Below, piece after piece: positions 1-4,350 of a stretch of 14,484 nt of DNA (positions are counted from its first letter, which is position 1; each line of letters starts with the position of its first letter). Origin of the DNA: an uncultured Anaeroplasmataceae bacterium (GTDB lineage: Bacteria > Bacillota_I > Bacilli_A > Acholeplasmatales > Anaeroplasmataceae). A program made the translations under genes and the position numbers. The stretch lies in the NCBI GenBank assembly GCA_910579215.1, contig CAJTTN010000007.1, forward strand, positions 1 to 14,484, given 5' to 3'. Under the pieces are notes generated by a model. It searched no databases and was not told where the DNA came from. It saw nothing but the letters and a program-made list of their open reading frames with translations.

Positions 1-2
1 TT

Positions 3-59
3 GTTTCCCTTGAACATGCACTGTATGTTCAAGTTCAACTGGCTAAAGCCATAATTTAA
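3..59 (+). CDS. 3' end of an unidentified gene (partial)
   Basis: Frame 3 is open from the window edge to a TAA at 57-59 and reads VSLEHALYVQVQLAKAII. The other two forward frames either stop early or give a less protein-like peptide. A strong hairpin begins right at the stop codon, which supports a real gene end. It is convergent with the SRP RNA gene. Eighteen residues are too few for me to name a family. In Bacillus the neighbour of the SRP RNA gene on this side is dnaX, transcribed in the same direction as tadA; this gene is on the opposite strand, so it is not in that arrangement. Confidence 0.5.
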   Translation, partial: VSLEHALYVQVQLAKAII

Positions 60-88
60 AAAAAGCTACTTTTATTCGTAGCTTTTTT
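58..88. terminator. Bidirectional rho-independent terminator
   Basis: An 11-bp inverted repeat pairs AAAAAAGCTAC (59-69) with GTAGCTTTTTT (78-88) around an 8-nt loop. The A-tract on one side and T-tract on the other give a U-rich end in both directions. It follows the stop of the forward gene and can also back up termination of the convergent SRP RNA. Confidence 0.75.
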
Positions 89-120
89 AGATGGCTTTAA
101 TTCATTTGATTTTATAAAAA

Positions 121-203
121 ATGCCTTAACCACATTACCCACAAGCTTAAGGCTGCTACCTTCCGATCCTGACCTGGTTCACCGTGCATAATTGATTAAG
201 GAC
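121..203 (-). ncRNA. ffs: Signal recognition particle RNA (small bacterial 4.5S type)
   Basis: On the minus strand the conserved SRP domain IV is plain: GAACCAGGTCAGG, then a GGAA tetraloop (positions 161-164 on the plus strand), then AGGTAGCAGCC. This is the part that binds Ffh to make the particle that targets nascent membrane and secreted proteins. The ends pair perfectly over 9 bp: CCTTAATCA (201-193) with TGGTTAAGG (132-124). A run of six T residues follows immediately, so the closing stem also acts as the terminator. At about 83 nt it is the short form without an Alu domain, unlike the roughly 270-nt scRNA of Bacillus subtilis. It lies just after tadA, the same order as tadA-scr in Bacillus. 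The exact 5' end is inferred from the -10 box. Confidence 0.93.
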
Positions 204-206
204 TAC

Positions 207-238
207 ATTATAATACCATAACCCTTTATTAAATTCAA
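207..238 (-). promoter_or_regulatory. Probable SRP RNA promoter
   Basis: Read on the minus strand, TTGAAT (238-233) is followed after 17 bp by TATTAT (215-210), and an overlapping TATAAT lies at 212-207. Initiation about seven bases downstream falls at the start of the SRP RNA closing stem. The -35 box overlaps the tadA stop codon. The -10 is strong and the -35 only fair, so tadA read-through may also contribute. Confidence 0.5.
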
Positions 239-684
239 GACCTATTTCTTAGCTCTTTAAAAAAGGAAGTAAGTGCAGTTGAACACTCCTCTTCTAAAAT
301 TCCACCCTGAATATGTATCCTATGATTCCAATCTGCATCAAAAAGATGAATTGCTCCTTGATGAGCACCATATCGGTTGTTTTTAGCCCCATAAAAAACA
401 TTTTCCACCCTTGCCTGTATCATTGCACCTGCACACATTACACAAGGCTCTAAAGTCACATAAATGCTTACCTCCTCTAAGCGCCAAGTCCCTAACCTTT
501 TACAGGCTTTTTCTATAACCTGTAGCTCTGCATGCATTAGTGTATTTTGTTTGGTTTCTCTTAAATTGTGAGCTCTAGCAATTATCTTATTTTGATAAAC
601 AGCTACCGCGCCAATAGGAGTTTCATTTTTATGGTATGCTTTATAAGCCTCCTTAAGCGCCTCTTTCATAAATTCTTCTGTCAT
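235..684 (-). CDS. tadA: tRNA-specific adenosine deaminase TadA
   Basis: TadA deaminates adenosine 34 to inosine in the anticodon of tRNA-Arg(ACG), allowing one tRNA to read several codons; it acts as a cytosolic zinc-dependent homodimer. Numbering from the chosen start, the deaminase signature is complete: H51-A-E53 (zinc ligand and proton-shuttle glutamate) and P-C81-x2-C84 (zinc ligands). Length (149 residues) is normal for the family. I chose the ATG at 684 rather than the one nine codons upstream because it overlaps the tdk stop as ATGA and gives the usual N-terminus (MTEEFMKEAL). Only a weak purine stretch precedes it, so translational coupling to tdk is likely. It is last in the tdk-tadA unit and directly upstream of the SRP RNA gene. 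Confidence 0.95.
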   Translation of the reverse strand: MTEEFMKEALKEAYKAYHKNETPIGAVAVYQNKIIARAHNLRETKQNTLMHAELQVIEKACKRLGTWRLEEVSIYVTLEPCVMCAGAMIQARVENVFYGAKNNRYGAHQGAIHLFDADWNHRIHIQGGILEEECSTALTSFFKELRNRS

Positions 685-1259
685 GATCTTACCACATGAC
701 ATTTCCGACATCTTGGCTCATAGGATTCCTTTTCCCCCACTAAAATCGTAGGATCTTGGTATCTTGCTGGAAGTCCATTGATAATTCTTTGCGTCATGGT
801 TGCTTCATTTCCACAGCATACACAGATGGCGGTCAGCTTCGTTATCTGCTCTGCCATTGCTAATAGATTTGCAACAATAGGAAAAGGATTTCCTCTAAAG
901 TCACAATCTAGACCTGCACAAATCACTCTAAGTCCTTGATTAGCTAAGGTTCTGCAAACCTCAAGTACAGCCTCATCAAAAAATTGAACCTCATCAATAA
1001 GAACAGCCTCAATATCCTCTGTTATATAGGCTGCCATCTCCTTAGAATTAGAAATGTTAATTGCTTGTACCTTTCGTTGACTATGAGACACTACCTCAGA
1101 TATAGAGTATCTGTCATCAATGACAGGCTTAAATATAATATATTTCTTTTTAGCAAAATCCATTCGTTTTACACGACGGATAAGCTCCTCCGTTTTCCCT
1201 GCGAACATCGGTCCACATACAACCTCTATCCAACCTGGTTTTTCTATAGAATATTGCAT
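681..1259 (-). CDS. tdk: Thymidine kinase (type II)
   Basis: Phosphorylates thymidine to dTMP in the salvage pathway. From the chosen start (192 residues) the P-loop is G16-P-M-F-A-G-K-T23, typical of type II thymidine kinases. The segment LIDEVQFF carries the catalytic base E90, and a zinc site is formed by C146-x2-C149 and C184-x2-C187. Thus the lasso and zinc domains are intact. The ATG at 1259 is preceded by AAAAGGAG (1267-1274) with seven bases between; the upstream ATG codons in the same frame lie in or next to the terminator hairpin and have no such site. It overlaps tadA by four bases. A terminator hairpin lies only 20 bp upstream, leaving no clear room for a separate promoter. Confidence 0.96.
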   Translation of the reverse strand: MQYSIEKPGWIEVVCGPMFAGKTEELIRRVKRMDFAKKKYIIFKPVIDDRYSISEVVSHSQRKVQAINISNSKEMAAYITEDIEAVLIDEVQFFDEAVLEVCRTLANQGLRVICAGLDCDFRGNPFPIVANLLAMAEQITKLTAICVCCGNEATMTQRIINGLPARYQDPTILVGEKESYEPRCRKCHVVRS

Positions 1260-1278
1260 AATTATACTCCTTTTCATG

Positions 1279-1297
1279 AAAAAAAGCCCCAAGGGGC
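1279..1297 (-). terminator. Terminator after rpmE
   Basis: On the minus strand GCCCC-TT-GGGGC (1297-1286) is followed by seven T residues (1285-1279). It begins eight bases after the rpmE stop codon. It ends only five bases before the AAAAGGAG ribosome site of tdk, so transcription of tdk must come from read-through or an unrecognised promoter. Confidence 0.8.
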
Positions 1298-1304
1298 ATT
1301 TTCT

Positions 1305-1514
1305 TTAGTTATTCTTTACACCGTAGCGTTTGTTGAACTTTTCAACACGACCATCTGCTTGAGTAAATGCTTGTTTACCTGTATAGAATGGGTGACAATT
1401 TGAACAAGTATCAACACGAATCTCGCCTAATACTGACCCTGTTTCAAATACGCTACCACATGTAGTACAAGTTACCTTTACTGTTTCATATTTTGGATGG
1501 ATTCCTTGTTTCAT
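1305..1514 (-). CDS. rpmE: 50S ribosomal protein L31 (zinc-binding form)
   Basis: Protein of the large ribosomal subunit near the central protuberance and the intersubunit bridge. The 69-residue product starts MKQGIHPKY and has two CxxC pairs (TCTTCGS and DTCSNCHPFYTGKQ), so it is the zinc-containing C+ form rather than the zinc-free paralogue induced in starvation. I place the start at 1514 because AAGGAG (1524-1529) lies nine bases upstream and because MKQGIHP is the family N-terminus; the frame is open for 16 more codons upstream but these fall in the leader. It has its own promoter downstream of nusG and a strong terminator after it. Confidence 0.97.
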   Translation of the reverse strand: MKQGIHPKYETVKVTCTTCGSVFETGSVLGEIRVDTCSNCHPFYTGKQAFTQADGRVEKFNKRYGVKNN

Positions 1515-1534
1515 GCTAATACACTCCTTCCGCC

Positions 1535-1549
1535 ATGATTCATAATCAT
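1535..1549 (-). promoter_or_regulatory. Small hairpin in the rpmE leader
   Basis: The leader between the predicted rpmE transcription start and its ribosome site contains the perfect inverted repeat ATGATT-ATG-AATCAT, five bases upstream of AAGGAG. Position suggests it could influence translation. Autoregulated L31 leaders are known in Firmicutes, but I cannot match this one to a described structure. Confidence 0.25.
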
Positions 1550-1565
1550 AGTAAGTTTCCACGTT

Positions 1566-1594
1566 ATTCTAACATAGAATACCTTATAATGCAA
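1566..1594 (-). promoter_or_regulatory. rpmE promoter
   Basis: Minus strand: -35 TTGCAT (1594-1589), spacer of exactly 17 bp, -10 TAGAAT (1571-1566). It lies in the nusG-rpmE gap and would give a leader of about 45 nt. Confidence 0.7.
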
Positions 1595-1604
1595 GTTTAT
1601 TTTG

Positions 1605-2150
1605 TTATAATTTGCGAATTTGTTTAAAACTGAAGGTCATCTGTGTAGACCTACCTCCAAACATTTCTACTAAAACAACAACTTCCTCTGCATCTAAATT
1701 AACAGATGCAATTTCAAATGTTCTTCCCTCAAATGGACCAGATACAATTTCAATAGAATCACCAACATTGAAATTCATAACAGATTTTTCAATCATTCCT
1801 AGGGAAATTAAAATACGATTCATTTCATCTACTGGAACGGGAACTGGTTTTGTACCACCACCACTAGAGCCTAAAAAGCCTGTAACCTTTGGTGTATTAC
1901 GTATCATAAACCAAGCCTTTTCATCCATCTCGCCCTCTACTTCCATTTCAACGAAAACATATCCTGGAAAAAGTTTTGTAACCTTTTGTTTTTTCTTTCC
2001 CTTTTTATCTGTAACCTCTATAGTTTCCTCAGGAACCATAACCTGGAAAATTTTATCCGTCATATTCATAGTTTCCTTACGCTTTTCAAGATCGGCCTTT
2101 ACTGCGTTTTCATAACCAGAATATGTACCTACTATATACCATCTTCTCAT
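1605..2150 (-). CDS. nusG: Transcription termination/antitermination factor NusG
   Basis: NusG binds RNA polymerase through its N-terminal NGN domain and modulates pausing and elongation; the C-terminal KOW domain contacts Rho, ribosomal protein S10 or other partners. The NGN domain spans about residues 1-115, opening with RRWYIVGTYSGYENAV and containing the conserved LFPGYVFVEM. The KOW motif follows at about 126-155 (FNVGDSIEIVSGPFEG). At 181 residues it is full length. It begins nine bases after the secE stop with an AGAGG site, so it is co-transcribed with secE, the arrangement found in most bacteria. A lysine-rich loop (KKGKKKQK, about 49-56) sits inside the NGN domain. Confidence 0.97.
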   Translation of the reverse strand: MRRWYIVGTYSGYENAVKADLEKRKETMNMTDKIFQVMVPEETIEVTDKKGKKKQKVTKLFPGYVFVEMEVEGEMDEKAWFMIRNTPKVTGFLGSSGGGTKPVPVPVDEMNRILISLGMIEKSVMNFNVGDSIEIVSGPFEGRTFEIASVNLDAEEVVVLVEMFGGRSTQMTFSFKQIRKL

Positions 2151-2159
2151 AGATTACCT

Positions 2160-2570
2160 CTATTCAAAAATACGAGATAAAATTTGTGTAATAAATGCAT
2201 CATATAAGAAGAATAATAATGCAAAAATTACTAAGAATAATAAAACACGAATAGAATTTGCAACCCATTTACCTAAGGTTAGCCAAGTAACCTTTTTAAA
2301 TTCAGGTAATGCTGGTTTAAAGAATGGAAATAAACCATAAATAGTGAATATTCCTGCAATTCCAACCAATACACCACCAAATGCCTTTGGATGCTCACCG
2401 ATTAACCAAAAATCCTTACGAACGCTTAACGCTCCTGTTAGGATTAAGCAACCTAATATTAAAACTAACACAGAAAAGATAAGGAATACGTAATTTTCCC
2501 ATTTGTGGGTTTCCTTTAGGTATTGCCAAATTCTTGACTGCTTTTCTTGCGTTTTTTCTTTAACTGCCAT
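2160..2570 (-). CDS. secE: Preprotein translocase subunit SecE (three-helix form)
   Basis: Essential small subunit of the SecYEG protein-conducting channel. The conserved part is C-terminal: an amphipathic helix with PALPEFKKVTWLT (about 86-98) followed by a membrane helix at about 106-125. Two additional membrane segments precede it (about 27-47 and 64-83), giving 136 residues and three helices as in Escherichia coli, whereas Bacillus SecE has about 60 residues and one helix. AAGGAG (2579-2584) overlaps the rpmG stop codon and lies eight bases from the ATG. Its position between rpmG and nusG is the standard one. Confidence 0.93.
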   Translation of the reverse strand: MAVKEKTQEKQSRIWQYLKETHKWENYVFLIFSVLVLILGCLILTGALSVRKDFWLIGEHPKAFGGVLVGIAGIFTIYGLFPFFKPALPEFKKVTWLTLGKWVANSIRVLLFLVIFALLFFLYDAFITQILSRIFE

Positions 2571-2582
2571 AAACTTTTCTCC

Positions 2583-2732
2583 TTATTTTGTTTCTTTATG
2601 TACTGTATATTTATTGCAATTCTTGCAATACTTTTTTACTTCTATTCTTTCTATCGTTTTCTGAGGGTTTTTTGTAGTTGTATAATTTCTGGACAAACAC
2701 TCTTCACAAACGAGAATAACCTTAGTTCGCAA
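2583..2732 (-). CDS. rpmG: 50S ribosomal protein L33, TTG start
   Basis: A 49-residue large-subunit protein: (M)RTKVILVCEECLSRNYTT, then KNPQKTIERIEVKKYCKN, ending CNKYTVHKETK. Two CxxC pairs mark the zinc-binding form. The start is a TTG at 2732: GGAGG (2742-2746) lies nine bases upstream, and this start gives exactly the usual family length and N-terminus. Another TTG at 2738 has only three bases of spacing. There is no ATG in this frame, so simple gene finding may miss it. It heads the rpmG-secE-nusG unit and has its own promoter inside the end of the sigma factor gene. Confidence 0.95.
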   Translation of the reverse strand: MRTKVILVCEECLSRNYTTTKNPQKTIERIEVKKYCKNCNKYTVHKETK

Positions 2733-2756
2733 CTTCAATTCCCTCCAAACTTCAAA

Positions 2757-2778
2757 ATAAAAAAACCTTTAAAGGCTT
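2757..2778 (-). terminator. Terminator after the sigma factor gene / 5' hairpin of the rpmG mRNA
   Basis: On the minus strand AAGCCTTT pairs with AAAGGTTT (2778-2763, one G-T pair) and is followed by a T-rich run. The stem is short, so termination is probably partial. The predicted start of the rpmG transcript falls at the first base of this hairpin. Confidence 0.5.
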
Positions 2779-2784
2779 GATAGT

Positions 2785-2813
2785 ATTTTATATCAAACCA
2801 AGAGATTAGTCAA
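2785..2813 (-). promoter_or_regulatory. rpmG-secE-nusG promoter
   Basis: Minus strand: -35 TTGACT (2813-2808), 17-bp spacer, -10 TAAAAT (2790-2785). Both boxes match five of six consensus bases. It overlaps the last codons of the sigma factor gene. Confidence 0.75.
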
Positions 2814-3338
2814 TATCTTTTCAGATTTCTCTTTAATTTTTTTATATTTTGTATAGGCAACATTATATTTTACCCCAAATTTATTTGCTATTTCAATTAT
2901 TTTTTTATTATATAAAATACATTGATTAAAAAGTTCTTCCTCTAAGGCATCCATAAATTGAAGCTCTTTTTTCAATATGGGAATTAGCTTAGACTGTTCT
3001 TTATCAGTATAAAGCTCTTCTATGCCATATAGATTCATTTTCTCTTGAAAAAACAAATTATTCTTTCGGTGTAATCGATAAATGCTACGCTTTACAATTA
3101 AAGTATAAAAGCTGAAGAAAGAGCAATTAAAATTATGATTGTATGTATGAATTGCTTTCTCTAAGCACAACAAGCATTCCTGCTTATAATCATGATACAT
3201 CATACTTAACCCTTGAGAAAATCCTCTATACGTTTTCCCAATCCAATGCTCATATTTTTCGTATAGCATACGATAGGCTTGAGCATTTCCATCCTTAATT
3301 AAATATAGTAACTCATTATCATCTGCTGGATAATACAT
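2793..3338 (-). CDS. sigH: Sigma-70 family factor in the sigH position, divergent
   Basis: Predicted alternative RNA polymerase sigma factor of the SigH/ComX type. Region 2 lies at about residues 18-95, with YRMLYEKYEHWIGKTYRGF and a following aromatic-rich stretch ending in the basic KRSIYRLHRK. A region 4-like helix-turn-helix is at about 145-168 (KKIIEIANKFGVKYNVAYTKYKKIKEK). It is 181 residues, shorter than Bacillus SigH (about 218), and the sequence is divergent. The main support is position: rlmB upstream and rpmG-secE-nusG downstream, as in the Bacillus sigH locus, but without yacP. The start ATG at 3338 has no visible Shine-Dalgarno sequence and lies nine bases after the rlmB stop, so translation may be weak or coupled. 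Its targets (competence, stationary phase or other) cannot be read from the sequence. Confidence 0.75.
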   Translation of the reverse strand: MYYPADDNELLYLIKDGNAQAYRMLYEKYEHWIGKTYRGFSQGLSMMYHDYKQECLLCLEKAIHTYNHNFNCSFFSFYTLIVKRSIYRLHRKNNLFFQEKMNLYGIEELYTDKEQSKLIPILKKELQFMDALEEELFNQCILYNKKIIEIANKFGVKYNVAYTKYKKIKEKSEKILTNLLV

Positions 3339-3347
3339 TTATTTATT

Positions 3348-4052
3348 TCATTTTTTTAGCATATGTAATATAATACCTGCACTCACAGAAGCATTCAAAC
3401 TATTTACATGACCTACCATAGGAATAGATAGTAAGAAATCAACCTGTTTACCTAAGGTTTTACTCATTCCAAAGCCCTCTGACCCTATGATGACTGCCAA
3501 ATCTAAGCTTAAATCTATGGAGGAAGCTTCCATAGTTCCTTTAGCATCTGTTCCACAAATCCAATATCCTGCCTTTTTTAAGCGCTCTACAAATACGGAT
3601 AAGCTATTTACATAGGCTATTTTTACATATTCTATAGCTCCTGTGGAAACGTGAGCTACTGTCTCTGTAATAGAACAGCTTCTATTTTTAGGTAAGATAA
3701 CAGCATCAAAGCCAAAAGCATCTACACTTCTTAAAATAGCTCCTAAGTTATGAGGATCCATAATTCCATCTAACAATAATACTCTTTTTGGACTTTTGGA
3801 CAGCATTTCTATAATCTCTTCTCCATAAATTTTATAATCCTCATGATAGGCTCCATAGCCTTGATGTCCTGTACCAAACATACCATCCATTTTCTTTTTA
3901 TTTAAAAGGGAATACTTAATATTTTTATCCTTTAATAATTCTATAAAAGGATAATCCTTTTTATAAGCTTCCTCCTGTATAAAAATCTCTTGTAAACCTT
4001 GATTGGCTCGGATAGCTTCTCTTATACAATTTTTCCCAAAGATTTTAATCAT
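3348..4052 (-). CDS. rlmB: 23S rRNA 2'-O-ribose methyltransferase RlmB (SpoU/TrmH family)
   Basis: Uses S-adenosylmethionine to methylate a guanosine ribose in 23S rRNA (Gm2251 in E. coli RlmB). An N-terminal L30e-like substrate domain (about 1-75, starting IFGKNCIREAI) precedes a knotted SPOUT domain. All three motifs are present: motif 1 around MDPHNLGAILRSVDAFGF (N102, R108), motif 2 IIGSEGFGMS (188-197) and motif 3 SIPMVGHVNSLNASVS (209-224). At 234 residues it is close to the usual length. It has a modest GGTGAT ribosome site, an extended -10 promoter upstream, and the sigma factor gene nine bases downstream. In Bacillus it directly follows mrnC; here the ATPase gene separates them. Confidence 0.93.
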   Translation of the reverse strand: MIKIFGKNCIREAIRANQGLQEIFIQEEAYKKDYPFIELLKDKNIKYSLLNKKKMDGMFGTGHQGYGAYHEDYKIYGEEIIEMLSKSPKRVLLLDGIMDPHNLGAILRSVDAFGFDAVILPKNRSCSITETVAHVSTGAIEYVKIAYVNSLSVFVERLKKAGYWICGTDAKGTMEASSIDLSLDLAVIIGSEGFGMSKTLGKQVDFLLSIPMVGHVNSLNASVSAGIILHMLKK

Positions 4053-4078
4053 AATATCACCATCAAATTGCTAAGGCT

Positions 4079-4087
4079 ATTATAACA
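4079..4087 (-). promoter_or_regulatory. Extended -10 promoter of rlmB
   Basis: Minus strand TG-T-TATAAT (4087-4079), a perfect extended -10, 26 bases upstream of the rlmB start. No good -35 box is seen at 16-18 bp, as often with extended -10 promoters. It lies between the upstream terminator and rlmB. Confidence 0.55.
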
Positions 4088-4099
4088 AAAAATCAACCA

Positions 4100-4143
4100 A
4101 AATAAAATACCCCTACTTTACTTTTTAAAAAATGTAGGGGTAT
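4100..4143 (-). terminator. Terminator of the cysS-mrnC-ATPase unit
   Basis: Minus strand: ATACCCCTAC (4143-4134) pairs perfectly with GTAGGGGTAT (4116-4107) around a 17-nt A/T loop, followed by a T-rich tract. It starts six bases after the stop of the small gene and separates it from the rlmB promoter. Confidence 0.8.
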
Positions 4144-4148
4144 ACCTT

Positions 4149-4304
4149 CTAGTTTTGGTTATAAAGATCATTTACATCAACGGGAGCTAGATAATAAAAC
4201 TCTGTTCCAAATTCATAATCATAGAATTCTTCTACCTTAACACAGCGTTGAAGAAAATAGCTTCTTTTATCCCTGGGATAATATTCGTCAAAATCATCCT
4301 GCAT
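4149..4304 (-). CDS. 51-residue acidic, tyrosine-rich small protein
   Basis: The peptide MQDDFDEYYPRDKRSYFL continues with one cysteine (RCVKVEEF) and ends FYYLAPVDVNDLYNQN. I chose the ATG at 4304 because GGGTGAT (4314-4308) stands just upstream; the ATG nine codons earlier has no ribosome site. There is no signal peptide, membrane helix or recognisable family. It contains many acidic residues and eight tyrosines. It follows the ATPase gene after a 46-bp gap and is directly followed by the terminator, so it is the last gene of that unit. Function is unknown; an accessory protein of the ATPase is possible but only suggested by position. Confidence 0.6.
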   Translation of the reverse strand: MQDDFDEYYPRDKRSYFLQRCVKVEEFYDYEFGTEFYYLAPVDVNDLYNQN

Positions 4305-4350
4305 AGTATCACCCAAAAATAATATGCACATGATTTGACATAATTATACA

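Noticed and set aside
1261..1266. TATAAT immediately before the tdk start as its promoter
   Set aside because: Transcription would begin at or inside the start codon, and the expected -35 position falls in the GC-rich terminator stem.
984..1403. Forward-strand open frame opposite tdk and rpmE
   Set aside because: It is the antisense of two unmistakable genes and of a terminator, has no ribosome site, and its peptide has no recognisable domain.
1612..2115. Forward-strand 167-codon open frame opposite nusG
   Set aside because: Shadow of nusG; low-complexity serine/threonine-rich peptide from the reversed frame and no promoter or ribosome site.
235..4052. Mycoplasma-type genetic code (TGA as tryptophan)
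   Set aside because: TGA ends tadA, tdk and rlmB at the right family lengths, and tryptophan is written TGG where I checked, so the standard bacterial code applies.
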